DNA of 64,000 nucleotides, from positions 1 to 64,000 of the forward strand of contig JAILZT010000008.1 of assembly GCA_023512345.1 (NCBI GenBank), given 5' to 3'. A model generated the notes under the pieces. It saw only the letters and a list, made by a program, of their open reading frames with translations. It did no database searches and had not been told where the DNA came from. This document shows, piece after piece, positions 24,961 to 34,397 of the stretch. The DNA is from Paenibacillus sp. (lineage in GTDB: Bacteria; Bacillota; Bacilli; Paenibacillales; Paenibacillaceae). A program made the position numbers and the translations under genes. How positions within the stretch are numbered: position 1 is the stretch's first letter; every line of letters starts with the position of its first letter.

Positions 24961-25845
24961 TTGAAATTTAGTTATGCTCTTCCCGCTGGTTTACTTGTGG
25001 CCTCAATTCTATTTACCGGATGTGCCAACAATGAGAGTAACAACAATGAGAATAACAGCAACGCTGCCGCCACTTCACAACCTGCTGCTGTTGAAGCTGG
25101 GAGTACAGTGACCTCCGCAGCTGATTTCACGGCAGCTATCGACCAGTATAGAACTTATGTGATCGAACAATGTGATGCATTTGTCAAAGAAACAGAGAAG
25201 TTCACCACTGCAGTAAAGGAAGGGAAATTAGAGGAAGCCAAGGCTTTATATGCACCTTCCCGCATGTTTTATGAACGGATCGAGCCTATTGCAGAAGCTT
25301 TAGGAGATCTGGACCCGAATATTGATGCTCGCGAAAATGATGTTGATCTAGCCGAATGGCGCGGCTTCCACCGGATTGAAAAATCACTGTGGGAGGACAA
25401 CACTACAAAAGGAATGGAAGCTACAGCAGACCTTCTACTAAAAGATGCGCAACTGCTGCGCGCCAAAGTCGAAACGGCTGATATTAACGCTAACCTTCTG
25501 GTTACCGGAGCCGTTGAGCTGCTGAATGAAGTCTCCTCCTCCAAGGTAACAGGTGAAGAAGAAAGATATTCTCACACAGATCTATATGATTTTGTTGCTA
25601 ATGTTGAAGGTGCGGAAAAAATCTATGAGCTGCTTAAGCCTGAACTGGCTAAAATAGATCCTGCCCTTGAGCAAACGATTGGTGAGAAATTCGCTGCATT
25701 GAAAGCTGAGCTAGCCCCTTTTAAATCCGGAGAGGGTTACGTTTCTTATGAAGTGCTGAAGGAAGAAGAAGTTCGTAAATTGAGCCAGAACCTGGACGCT
25801 TTGGCTGAACCTTTATCCAATATGGGAACGATTTTAGGAGTGTGA
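24961..25845 (+). CDS. efeO: Iron-uptake lipoprotein EfeO (imelysin/M75 family)
   Basis: 294 residues from the TTG at 24961; GGGG lies 8 bases upstream, while the GTG at 24952 is inside that site. Lipoprotein signal with lipobox LFTGC, then an Asn/Ala-rich linker and the M75/imelysin domain with the conserved G-x-H-x-x-E (WRGFHRIEKSLW), a metal-binding motif. No separate cupredoxin domain is present. It captures iron for the EfeU permease on the outer face of the membrane. First gene of efeO-efeB-efeU, five bases before efeB, under a Fur box. Confidence 0.93.
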   Translation: MKFSYALPAGLLVASILFTGCANNESNNNENNSNAAATSQPAAVEAGSTVTSAADFTAAIDQYRTYVIEQCDAFVKETEKFTTAVKEGKLEEAKALYAPSRMFYERIEPIAEALGDLDPNIDARENDVDLAEWRGFHRIEKSLWEDNTTKGMEATADLLLKDAQLLRAKVETADINANLLVTGAVELLNEVSSSKVTGEEERYSHTDLYDFVANVEGAEKIYELLKPELAKIDPALEQTIGEKFAALKAELAPFKSGEGYVSYEVLKEEEVRKLSQNLDALAEPLSNMGTILGV

Positions 25846-25850
25846 CCGGC

Positions 25851-27191
25851 ATGAACAAGGACGACCTGTCAAACAAAGGGAATAATTCCCCTGAAGTGAA
25901 TAAGAATGAGAAAGATCCCACCATTGGATTAACAGAAAAAAAACTAAGCCGCCGTGATATGCTGCGGCTTACGGGTGTTGGTGGACTGGGCCTTCTGCTG
26001 GGAGGTGGCGGTATAGGAAGTATACTCGCTGCACGCAGTGTAACTGCAACAGCAACCGCTCCTCAGACGGATACAGCCCTTGTTGATTCTATCCCTTTTT
26101 ACGGGGATCATCAGGCAGGAATTGTTACACCTGCGCAAAATTTTTTATGCTTTGCAGCCTTTGACTTAACAACCTCAAAGCTGTCGGATGTGAAGAAGCT
26201 TTTCCAAGCTTGGACCACGGCCTCAGCCTCTCTCACCTCCGGCCAACTTATAGGAAGCGTAAATGATAATCCTAATCTGCCGCCTACCGACACTGGCGAA
26301 GCCGATGGATTAACGCCATCGCGATGTACTATTACTTTCGGAGTAGGCCCATCTTTTTTTGATGGAAGATTCGGACTTTCCTCCCAGCGGCCCGCTTCAT
26401 TTCAGGACCTTCCTGCATTCGCAGGAGACAATTTGGATCCCCAGTGGTGTGGTGGAGACATCTGCGTGCAGGCCTGTGCCGACGACTTGCAGGTGGCCTT
26501 TCATGCCATTCGTAATCTGGCCCGGATTGCCCGTGGGACCGCAGTTCTGCGGTGGACCCAAGAAGGCTTCCAGCGTTCAAGTGCAGCTGATCCTAAAGGG
26601 GCAACTCCTCGCAACCTGTTAGGCTTCAAAGATGGGACGGGAAATCCGGACGCCACTGACCGTAAAGAGATGGACACGGTGGTCTGGAACAATAACGGAG
26701 ATGGTCCTTCCTGGATGAGCGGCGGCACCTATATGGCTGTACGTCGGGTAATGCTGCGGATCGAGGTATGGGACCGATCGAACTTAAGTGATCAGGAAGC
26801 AACTTTCGGACGGCACCGTCATAGCGGTGCTCCGATTGGAGCCACGGATGAGTTCGCCGACTTAGACCTGAAAGCAAAAGACGCCTCCGGCAACCTCATT
26901 ATCCCAGAAACCTCACATTCAGCGATTGCACATGGGGATGGTACCGTAAAAATGCTGCGTAGATCCTACTCTTATTCAAGCGGTATGAATCTCAAGACAG
27001 GGCAATTGGATGCCGGGCTCTTATTCATCAGCTTCCAGCGTGATTTAGTGAAGCAATTCGTATCTATTCAGCAGCGCCTATCCAAAAATGACAAACTGAA
27101 CGAATATATGAGCCATACTGGCAGCGCTGTTTTTGCCTGCTTCCCGGGGACCCGTGAAGGTGGTTATATCGGCCAAGCATTGTTCGGTTGA
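25851..27191 (+). CDS. efeB: Deferrochelatase/peroxidase EfeB (Dyp-type)
   Basis: 446 residues from ATG 25851 (AGGAG at about 10 bases). Twin-arginine signal LSRRDMLRLTGVGGLGLLLGG near residues 31-50, so the folded haem protein is exported by Tat. The Dyp family motif GXXDG is present in LLGFKDGTGNPDATD, with the distal Arg/Asp region RRSYSYSSGM and a proximal His in the ATFGRHRHSGAPIG region. EfeB oxidises ferrous iron or strips iron from haem for EfeUO. The spacing to both neighbours is short, so it is the second gene of one operon. Confidence 0.92.
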   Translation: MNKDDLSNKGNNSPEVNKNEKDPTIGLTEKKLSRRDMLRLTGVGGLGLLLGGGGIGSILAARSVTATATAPQTDTALVDSIPFYGDHQAGIVTPAQNFLCFAAFDLTTSKLSDVKKLFQAWTTASASLTSGQLIGSVNDNPNLPPTDTGEADGLTPSRCTITFGVGPSFFDGRFGLSSQRPASFQDLPAFAGDNLDPQWCGGDICVQACADDLQVAFHAIRNLARIARGTAVLRWTQEGFQRSSAADPKGATPRNLLGFKDGTGNPDATDRKEMDTVVWNNNGDGPSWMSGGTYMAVRRVMLRIEVWDRSNLSDQEATFGRHRHSGAPIGATDEFADLDLKAKDASGNLIIPETSHSAIAHGDGTVKMLRRSYSYSSGMNLKTGQLDAGLLFISFQRDLVKQFVSIQQRLSKNDKLNEYMSHTGSAVFACFPGTREGGYIGQALFG

Positions 27192-27236
27192 TACTAAGAA
27201 GCCATCAGATGCCTATAATTCAAGGAGGATACCCGG

Positions 27237-29057
27237 ATGTTACAAAATAGATTTCGTACACTGAAAGCTACAGTGTTGCTTGGCTTACTGTGCGCGCTTC
27301 TACTGTGCGCGCCAGTGCTTGCACTTGCGGCGGAAGGCGCAGGCCGGCATGATGAGCTGCTGCCTCCGCTGGGCAGCGCGCTCGTCGAAGCCGGCCAAGG
27401 CCAGTGGGACGCCGCCGCCGCCGATGTGGAGACGTTCGCGGCGTTATGGCGCGCCGCGCAGGCCAGCACCCCGGACCCGGGACTCGCCGGTCCGGCTGCT
27501 GCGGTTGACGCCGCGCTCGCAGATGCGGCGGCGAAGCTTACGGCGGGCGGCGATACGCCAGCGCCCGCCAAAACTGCGCTGTCCACGCTCGCCAGAGCCG
27601 TGGACGCGTACGTCACCGCCGCCTCCGGCACGGGCGGTGACAGCAACAGCGCTGCCGCCGGCCGTGAGACGGCGGCGCAGCTGCTGCCCGCGGCGGAGCG
27701 CACGCGGGATGCGGCGCTCCGCGCCGATTGGGTGGCGGCGAAGGAGGCTTACGACGCCATCATAGATGGCTGGAAGCCTGCGGAAGGCGCCATACGGCAA
27801 GACAATTCCGCCGTCTACGGCCAGCTGGAGACGAAGCTGAGCCTGTTGCGCATTGCGCTGCAGGCAGAGCCTCTCCGCGAGGAATCGGCGAAAGCTGAAG
27901 CCAAGGCGCTGTATACGCTTCTAGCGAATTACAGCAAGGGACAAACCATACAAATAAGCGATACAGCGAACGATGAAGCTGCATCAATAGATGGATTAAT
28001 TCAATACTTAAAAGAAGCTCGTTCCGGAACGGTTAGCGGTGACAGCACGGCCGCAGCAGGAGTCATGGAACAATTCATTATAGCCTGGCCCTCTGCCGAA
28101 GGTCAGGTGCAGATTGCTTCTCCTACGGTCTACAACAATATCGAAATTGAAAGTGCTGCCGTAAGTGGTTACCTCCTGTCTGATCCACCAAAAATGGATC
28201 AAGCCTTGGCCGCTCTAGATAATATGCTCTTAGAACTAACGCCTCTGGCTGGGGAGTCCAATTATACAGCTTGGGATGCCGCACTTATCCTTCTGCGTGA
28301 AGGCTTGGAAGCTATACTTGTAATGGCCGCCCTCCTCGCTTATCTGAAGCGCAACGATAACCGCAAAGCCGAAAGATGGGTATGGTGGGGTGCTGCTTCT
28401 GGTCTGATCGGAAGTATAGGATTGGCCGTTGTTCTAACCTATAGTATTTCACGGGCAGCATCCGGCGGAGCACGTGAAATGATTGAGGGCATCACAGGTT
28501 TGGTTGCTGTTGTAATGATGCTAACCATCGGCCGCTGGCTGCATAGCAAGTCGAATACAGTCGCATGGAACAGCTACGTTGGACGCCAAGTGGATGGAGC
28601 ATTAGCCAAAGGAAGTCTCTGGTCACTTTTCTTCGTCTCGGCTTTAGCTATTTTACGCGAGGGAGCAGAGACGACTATTTTCTACGTTGGAATGGCACCG
28701 TCTATTGAAACCTCTCAGCTTCTGCTTGGAATTGGTGGAGCACTTATTGCTCTGATCGTTATGGGCTATGCCATTATTGCGCTTAGTGCTAAACTACCGA
28801 TTGCTATATTCTTCCGAACGGCTACCATTCTGATTTACTACTTAGTCTTTCGTTTCCTCGGTGAAAGCCTGCATTCTCTACAGGTCGCGGGTAAAATCCC
28901 GGCACATGTGCAGAACGGTTGGCCTTCAGTAAGCTGGCTTGGGGTGTATCCTACGCTGGAAACTCTCCTTCCACAGCTGCTTCTGCTACTTTTCATAGGC
29001 TGGGAGCTGCTACGTCGAAGAACCCCTCGTAAATCACAAGCCGTACATTTAAAATAG
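27237..29057 (+). CDS. efeU: FTR1-family iron permease EfeU with long extracellular domain
   Basis: 606 residues. A signal peptide (TVLLGLLCALLLCAPVLALA) leads to a roughly 320-residue exported domain, then the seven-span FTR1 permease. Both iron-binding REXXE motifs are seen: LLREGLEAILV (near 353) and ILREGAETTIFYV (near 475). The first 200 residues are Ala-rich and encoded by DNA of strikingly higher GC (27300-27860) than the permease half, which suggests a different origin or strong codon bias of that domain. AAGGAGG precedes the ATG, and a terminator ends the operon. Confidence 0.9.
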   Translation: MLQNRFRTLKATVLLGLLCALLLCAPVLALAAEGAGRHDELLPPLGSALVEAGQGQWDAAAADVETFAALWRAAQASTPDPGLAGPAAAVDAALADAAAKLTAGGDTPAPAKTALSTLARAVDAYVTAASGTGGDSNSAAAGRETAAQLLPAAERTRDAALRADWVAAKEAYDAIIDGWKPAEGAIRQDNSAVYGQLETKLSLLRIALQAEPLREESAKAEAKALYTLLANYSKGQTIQISDTANDEAASIDGLIQYLKEARSGTVSGDSTAAAGVMEQFIIAWPSAEGQVQIASPTVYNNIEIESAAVSGYLLSDPPKMDQALAALDNMLLELTPLAGESNYTAWDAALILLREGLEAILVMAALLAYLKRNDNRKAERWVWWGAASGLIGSIGLAVVLTYSISRAASGGAREMIEGITGLVAVVMMLTIGRWLHSKSNTVAWNSYVGRQVDGALAKGSLWSLFFVSALAILREGAETTIFYVGMAPSIETSQLLLGIGGALIALIVMGYAIIALSAKLPIAIFFRTATILIYYLVFRFLGESLHSLQVAGKIPAHVQNGWPSVSWLGVYPTLETLLPQLLLLLFIGWELLRRRTPRKSQAVHLK

Positions 29058-29067
29058 TAACCACATT

Positions 29068-29103
29068 AAAAGGCAAGCATCCAAGTATGGATGTTTGCCT
29101 TTT
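29068..29103 (+). terminator. Intrinsic terminator of the efe operon
   Basis: AAAAGGCAAGCATCC-AAGTAT-GGATGTTTGCCTTTT, one mismatch in a 15-bp stem, usable in both directions. Confidence 0.9.
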
Positions 29104-29184
29104 AAATTTCGATTGAGAAGTTTTGTCATTCTACAGAATTCTGTCATCTACTGAATCAGAAGTGTTTTAAACCAACTGTTATTA

Positions 29185-29392
29185 ATTGTTGCACATCGTA
29201 CAGGATTTCATCCGTATTTAGCCCCAATACATCTAAATTGTTGCACAGCGTGCAGGATTTTAGCCGTATTCATCCTCAATACATCTAAATTGTTGCACCG
29301 CGTACAGGATTTCATCCGTATTCAGCCCCAATACATCTAAATTGTTGCACATCGTGCAGGATTTCAGCCGTATCCATCCTCACCAGCTCCAA
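29185..29392. repeat. 52-bp tandem repeat, four units
   Basis: Units start at 29185, 29237, 29289 and 29341 with ATTGTTGCAC. Units 1 and 3 share ACAGGATTTCATCCG, units 2 and 4 share GTGCAGGATTT, so the array looks built from a 104-bp double unit. GCAC..CGTGC inside each unit is a small palindrome. No good reading frame runs through it. Confidence 0.9.
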
Positions 29393-30160
29393 ATATTGAT
29401 CGTCGTGCAGATATTGGCCTACAACTCCCACCCACCTTTCACTCAGCTCCTATACTTGCCCTCATTCCACTCCCACTCGGTTTTCACTGGCCTCCGCTAG
29501 ATTTTCACTAGCCTCCCGCTCAGCCCTCACTCCTCACCTATTCACTCAACCTCCGCTCGATTTTCATCAGACTTTTAACGTAACAATTTGTCTATCTTAT
29601 TAACTCCCAAGTGTATTTTCACAAATATTTTACTCTATAAGAAGTTAGCTATTGCATCTGTTTCGGATTTATTTTATTCTTAATATGAAAATAATTTTCT
29701 TATATAAGTTAATAATAATAAAAAATAATTTCAAAATGATCTTAAAATCAGAGTTTACCAAGAGCCTAGCTGATCCTAATGAGAAAACCCGTCAGTATAC
29801 GGACAGAGAAGACCTTATATGAGCAAAACCAGACGATTAAGAATTTATACGGACACCAGGGACGCTATTGTGCTGTTTTCTTCCAAAAACAAGATGTTTT
29901 TGATTAAATAACGCCTCCTGAGTCCGCATAGGATTTGCATAACCCTTTGAGACTTATATAGAGGCTATACAGCCCGCATAGAGGTATGAAGTGTAGATAG
30001 TTGGCGATCTTCATCTTCTGCCCCATGGTGTAGGATATTTCGTCAACCAATAGTTGTGGGTATAAACCATAACTTCAGCAGTCTTTGTAATGTTTGTATC
30101 ATTTCCAACATTTCCAACATTTTCAATACATCTGATAATAACCAAAATGAGGTGAGTAGT
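29393..30160. other. Non-coding region before the nag operon, with inverted repeat IR-L
   Basis: 29393-29600 is a C-rich stretch with degenerate CACTC/CCTCC motifs. 29600-29750 is very AT-rich. At about 29945-30034 lies a sequence (core GTGTAGATAGTTGGCG) that recurs inverted at 35470-35564. The nag operon promoter must be between here and 30161, but no clear -35/-10 pair or cre site was picked out. Confidence 0.5.
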
Positions 30161-31042
30161 ATGGCTCCGATCTTAAACGCACTGGACCATGAGATGTCCA
30201 AGCTTTCACAGATGGAACGCAAGCTGGCGGAACGTATATTGGCCTCCCCCAGTGAGGTTATTCATATGGGTATACGTGAGCTAGCAGAGCAATGCGGGAC
30301 CAGTCCTGCTACAGTAACGCGGTTCTGTAAGGTATTTCATTTCAAAGGCTTTCCCGATTTCAAAGTAAAACTCGCTGCTGAAATCGCCCACAATGATCAT
30401 GAGCTTCAGGATGGGAGCTCGTCCTATCAGGATATCGTAGCCGGCAACCCGCTCTCCGTCATAGTGGAGGCTATGCAGGCGAATCATCTGGCATCTATAA
30501 GGGATACTACCTCGCTGTTGAACATCGAAAGACTGGAAGAGGCTGTCGATTTGCTATGCAAAGCCAGACGGATTGATCTATACGGGATGGCGACCTCATC
30601 GATTGTTGCTCAGGATTTTTACCAAAAGCTCATTCGCATCGGTGTGAACTGCACCGCTTTTGCCGACTCGCACATGCAGATCACCTCAGCCTCGACGTTG
30701 TCTAAAGGTGATGTTGCATTTGCCATATCGTATTCGGGCGAAACACCGGAAACGATTGATGCCCTAACCTGTGCCGGAGCTAGTGGAGCGAGCACCATTG
30801 CCCTTACCTCCTATGGAAGCAGCACTATTGCTACGAATGCCGATATCCCTCTATTCTCTTCATCTCTTGAGCAAGGCATGCGTCGGGGTGACATGGCTTC
30901 ACGCATTGCGCAGCTTCATATTATCGATATTTTATTTACAGGTATGGTCAGTACCCGGTTTAAAGACTACATTCCGAAGCTCGAACAATCTTATCTAAAT
31001 GTCCAACATTATCGCCATAAACGAGGGGGCCAAACGAAATGA
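30161..31042 (+). CDS. MurR/RpiR-family transcriptional regulator
   Basis: 293 residues from ATG 30161 (GAGGTGAG 4 bases upstream); an open extension to 30056 lacks a site. N-terminal RpiR helix-turn-helix: LSQMERKLAERIL, IHMGIRELAEQCGTSPATVT, RFCKVFHFKGFPDFKVKLA. C-terminal SIS (sugar isomerase) domain that senses phosphosugars: IDLYGMATSSIVAQDF, VAFAISYSGETPETIDAL, ASTIALTSYGSS. The stop overlaps nagB (ATGA), so it most likely regulates the nag operon in response to an amino-sugar phosphate. Confidence 0.9.
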   Translation: MAPILNALDHEMSKLSQMERKLAERILASPSEVIHMGIRELAEQCGTSPATVTRFCKVFHFKGFPDFKVKLAAEIAHNDHELQDGSSSYQDIVAGNPLSVIVEAMQANHLASIRDTTSLLNIERLEEAVDLLCKARRIDLYGMATSSIVAQDFYQKLIRIGVNCTAFADSHMQITSASTLSKGDVAFAISYSGETPETIDALTCAGASGASTIALTSYGSSTIATNADIPLFSSSLEQGMRRGDMASRIAQLHIIDILFTGMVSTRFKDYIPKLEQSYLNVQHYRHKRGGQTK

Positions 31043-31767
31043 ATATTTTAAAGTTTCAAAATGAAGAGGATTTCGTCCAAACCGGTGCCAATCTAATAGT
31101 CAGCCTGCTGCAAAGCAACCCCAAAGCAGTGCTTGGTCTAGCTACTGGAAGTTCACCTGTAGGAGTCTATGCACGTGTGGTGGAAATGCACCAAAAAGGC
31201 CTCGTAAGCTTCTCCAAAGCTTCGTCCTACAACCTTGATGAATATGTAGGCTTACCTGTAGATCATTCCCAAAGTTACCGGAGCTTTATGAATGAACATC
31301 TGTTCAACCATATTGATATTGACCTTAACCGGACGCATGTGCCTAACGGAAACGCTGTGGATCTTGAGGCAGAATGCCTGGCATATGATAAAATGCTGGA
31401 GGAAAATGGTCCCGTCGATCTGCAAATACTTGGCATAGGAAGCAATGGACATATTGGATTCAATGAACCGGATGCAAGTCTCAGCAGTGGCACACATGTT
31501 GTAGATCTACTGGAAGAAACGCTCGAAGCCAATGCCCGATTCTTCCCAACTCTTGCTGAAGTACCTCGGCAGGCCGTGACCATGGGCATTGCCAGTATTT
31601 TAAAAGCTAAACAAATTGTCCTGCTCGTTCGCGGTGAAGAAAAAGCCGAGGCTGTTAAAAATGCAATTGAAGGGCCAATTACTACCCAATGCCCTGCATC
31701 CTTGCTGCAAAGCCATCCCAATGTTGTAGTGCTGCTGGATAAAGGAGCAGGCAAATGGCTGAAATAA
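31039..31767 (+). CDS. nagB: Glucosamine-6-phosphate deaminase
   Basis: 242 residues, full length for the short Bacillus type. Motifs: LGLATGSSPVGVYARV (phosphate loop), SYNLDEYVGLP (catalytic Asp/Glu), ILGIGSNGHIGFNEPDA (G-I-G-x-N-G-H-I-G-F-N-E-P), and GEEKAEAVKNAIEGP. It turns glucosamine-6-phosphate into fructose-6-phosphate and ammonia. It overlaps the regulator by 4 bases and nagA by 13, so translation of the three genes is coupled. The usual nagA-nagB order is reversed. Confidence 0.95.
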   Translation: MNILKFQNEEDFVQTGANLIVSLLQSNPKAVLGLATGSSPVGVYARVVEMHQKGLVSFSKASSYNLDEYVGLPVDHSQSYRSFMNEHLFNHIDIDLNRTHVPNGNAVDLEAECLAYDKMLEENGPVDLQILGIGSNGHIGFNEPDASLSSGTHVVDLLEETLEANARFFPTLAEVPRQAVTMGIASILKAKQIVLLVRGEEKAEAVKNAIEGPITTQCPASLLQSHPNVVVLLDKGAGKWLK

Positions 31768-32939
31768 ACCCCCTGTCTGGTGAGCTGTTATACGGAAAAG
31801 TGCTAACTCCCAGCGGAATCATTGAAAATGGGGTGATAGCGGTCTCTTCAGAGCAGATTCATTACGTTGGTGAAACAGAGTCGCTCCCAGCTGCCTATGC
31901 AGAATGGAACTCCGTTAGTAAGAAGGAGGGGCTCTTTATCCCAGGATTTGTAGATGTTCATGTTCATGGGGGAGCCGGTTATGATTTTATGTATAGTGAT
32001 GCTGAAGGGTTGGACTCTATTACCAAATTCCATTGTTCTCAAGGAACCACAACGATGCTCGCCACTACAATGACCGCTCCGAAAGCTGCAATAGATCGTG
32101 TACTTTCCGAGATCACAGCGTATAGATCCCACACAATGCCTTATGCTCAACTGGCAGGAGTCCATCTGGAAGGTCCATTTATCAGTCCAAAATGGCCTGG
32201 GGCGCAAAACCCGGAGCATATTGTTCTCGCCAATATCGATTGGCTGGAGGAATGGGAGACTGAATTTCCGGGCTTGATTCGTCAAGTAACCCTTGCTCCG
32301 GAACGTGAAGGCGCTTTGGCCGCTATCTCTTGGCTGCGAACTCACGGCATTACAGCGGCACTTGGTCATACGGACGCCACTTATGATGAAGTTATAACCG
32401 CAGCTGATGCCGGATTAAATCAAGCCGTACATGCATTTAATGCAATGACACCGCTGCATCATCGGAAGCCTGGTACTGTCGGAGCCGTACTTGGTGATCA
32501 TCGCATACGGGCTGAGCTGATTGGAGACGGTATCCATGTGCATCCTGCGGTGGTCTCCATTTTGGCTCAACTAAAGGGTGAAGATAATCTAATTCTAATT
32601 ACGGATGCCATGTCAGCTGCTGGACTTAGTGATGGAGAATACAAGATTGGTGATTTGCCCGTTATAGTACACAATGGGATAGCCACACTTAAAGAACATC
32701 CTGAATCACTTGCTGGCAGTACGCTGACGATGATAAAAGGTTACCGTTTCCTCGTCCAAGAGGTCGGCTTATCACTCCAAGCCGCTTCTCGTGCTGCGAG
32801 TATGACGCCTGCTGTATCGCTCGGGCTCGAGCGGGTTATCGGTTCCTTGGAAGCTGGTAAACGAGGGGATATTCTACTGCTGGACAGCGAGCTTAACCTA
32901 TGTGATGTTTGGATTCAAGGCAATAAAGTCACCTTTTAG
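31755..32939 (+). CDS. nagA: N-acetylglucosamine-6-phosphate deacetylase
   Basis: 394 residues. Amidohydrolase-fold signatures in order: FVDVHVHGGAGYDFMYSDAE, LEGPFISPKWPGAQNP (metal-binding Glu), LGHTDATYDEV (His), AVHAFNAMTPLHHRKPGTVG (His), ITDAMSAAGLSDGEY (catalytic Asp). It removes acetate from GlcNAc-6-P to supply NagB, allowing use of chitin or wall amino sugar. A short AAAGGAGC site inside nagB precedes the ATG. Confidence 0.95.
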   Translation: MAEINPLSGELLYGKVLTPSGIIENGVIAVSSEQIHYVGETESLPAAYAEWNSVSKKEGLFIPGFVDVHVHGGAGYDFMYSDAEGLDSITKFHCSQGTTTMLATTMTAPKAAIDRVLSEITAYRSHTMPYAQLAGVHLEGPFISPKWPGAQNPEHIVLANIDWLEEWETEFPGLIRQVTLAPEREGALAAISWLRTHGITAALGHTDATYDEVITAADAGLNQAVHAFNAMTPLHHRKPGTVGAVLGDHRIRAELIGDGIHVHPAVVSILAQLKGEDNLILITDAMSAAGLSDGEYKIGDLPVIVHNGIATLKEHPESLAGSTLTMIKGYRFLVQEVGLSLQAASRAASMTPAVSLGLERVIGSLEAGKRGDILLLDSELNLCDVWIQGNKVTF

Positions 32940-32978
32940 GATCTGCTTAGTATCTGCTTTTGCAATAAAAAAATAAGT

Positions 32979-33029
32979 GAAAATAACGCAGCCCGACCGC
33001 CCCAAGGCGATAATGGCTGCGTTATTTTC
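32979..33029. terminator. Bidirectional terminator between nagA and the YhcN-type gene
   Basis: Perfect 15-bp stem GAAAATAACGCAGCC / GGCTGCGTTATTTTC. T-rich on the plus side, A-rich on the minus side. Confidence 0.85.
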
Positions 33030-33099
33030 GGGTATACGCGGTAAAGAATAAAGACAATAGTTGTACTACATACTACCGGATATTGAAACGCTATTTCCG

Positions 33100-34191
33100 T
33101 TATCGGTTTCGGTTTCCGTTTCCAATGCCGTTGTTGTTGTTGTCGTTTCCAAGTGCCGGGAAAATACGCTCCACCATACTACCAAATTCTTGAACATAAC
33201 CTTGAAGAGGGTATCCTCCACGAGCTTGATCCGAATATCCATTTACACGTTGAACGAATTCTTGATTACTCGATACATAAACGGTTTGTATTTGCGGTGC
33301 ATTCTTTTTGATCTCTTTAGTAACCCTATCCTTAAGATCTCTTGGTAAAGTATCGGCATTTGTATCTCCCATTCTGCCCATACCACCTGTTCCCAGGCCG
33401 TTTGTTCCCATACCACCTGTACCTAAACCTCTTGTTCCCATGCCACCAGTATTTAAACCTCTCATACCAGTTCCTGTACCACCTGTCCCCGTGCCATAGG
33501 TTCCTAAATTACCAGTTCCCGGGCCAACTCCGGTTCCTACACCGCCAGTACCCATACCATTTCCTGTTCCCGCTCCGCCGATACCCATACCGTTCCCTGT
33601 TCCCGCTCCGCCAATACCCATGCTTCCATAAGCGTTGCTGCCGCCAGCAGAACCGGTCATTGCTCCACCTGTTCCAGGCATGGCTCCACCGATTCCTGTC
33701 ATTGTTCCAGTTCTACTGGACATCGTTCCATCCATCCCGTAGGTAGTTCCATCCGTTCCAGATGTTGTTCCACCTCTGCCAGTTAATAAACCGCCAGCGC
33801 CTGACAACATACCGCCACTATTCCGACCCGTTGCTAAGGTTCTCGGAGATGTGTTTGTTGTTTGTCCGTTATGTGTACCCGTACCAGCCTCATCCAGCGT
33901 TAATGCTACATAGGCTCTATTCCCGGATAACAATACGTTTGCAGAACGAACATCCTTCATAGCAGTAATACGATCGGCTAGGTCCTGGCTCATTTGCAGC
34001 CTGGTTATATTATGTGTTCCATTCCGTCCGTTGACCGAATTCACATTCAGACGCCCGTCTTTGGCTCTCTGAACATTATTGGTACGAACATTATTATTAT
34101 CTGCCGCATCATTAGTACCGCAGCCTGTAACACCAACCATACCGAGTAGAAGCACTACGGCAAGGGACCTGCTTATTGTGGATCGCAACAT
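33100..34191 (-). CDS. YhcN/YlaJ-type sporulation lipoprotein with Gly-rich insert
   Basis: 363 residues from ATG 34191, which has GGAGGATG upstream; the longer frame to 34350 lacks a site. Lipoprotein signal SLAVVLLLGMVGVTGC. The YhcN/YlaJ core is split: LQMSQDLADRITAMKDVRSANVLLSGNRAYVALTL near residue 65 and LKDRVTKEIKKNAPQIQTVYVSSNQEFVQRV near 275. Between them lies about 170 residues of (G/T/M)-rich low complexity with GTGGMGTNGLGTG-like repeats. Family members are found in the spore inner membrane or cortex. The Gly-rich insert is much longer than in the Bacillus proteins I know. Confidence 0.82.
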   Translation of the reverse strand: MLRSTISRSLAVVLLLGMVGVTGCGTNDAADNNNVRTNNVQRAKDGRLNVNSVNGRNGTHNITRLQMSQDLADRITAMKDVRSANVLLSGNRAYVALTLDEAGTGTHNGQTTNTSPRTLATGRNSGGMLSGAGGLLTGRGGTTSGTDGTTYGMDGTMSSRTGTMTGIGGAMPGTGGAMTGSAGGSNAYGSMGIGGAGTGNGMGIGGAGTGNGMGTGGVGTGVGPGTGNLGTYGTGTGGTGTGMRGLNTGGMGTRGLGTGGMGTNGLGTGGMGRMGDTNADTLPRDLKDRVTKEIKKNAPQIQTVYVSSNQEFVQRVNGYSDQARGGYPLQGYVQEFGSMVERIFPALGNDNNNNGIGNGNRNR

Positions 34192-34397
34192 GTACTCATC
34201 CTCCGTCTCTAAAGTTGTAATGTTTGATCGGTAACATGGATTAGAGTGTGTTATCATCAGGCAAGCTATGCTTGAAAGGATTTGGTAATCCGCCATATTA
34301 CCGTCACCGGTTCGTGTATTCCGGCGTATCTTGTTAACAATAAGCAACAATTTACGAAGCCGGTTTTGCTCCGTGAAATTTTTCAGGAGGGGTGAGC

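Noticed and set aside
27194..27800. Ala- or Arg-rich ORFs in other frames of efeU
   Set aside because: They are open only because the GC-rich strand lacks stop codons; the plus-strand efeU frame has signal peptide, ribosome-binding site and family motifs.
29185..29392. CRISPR array
   Set aside because: The 52-bp units are contiguous tandem repeats without unique spacers.
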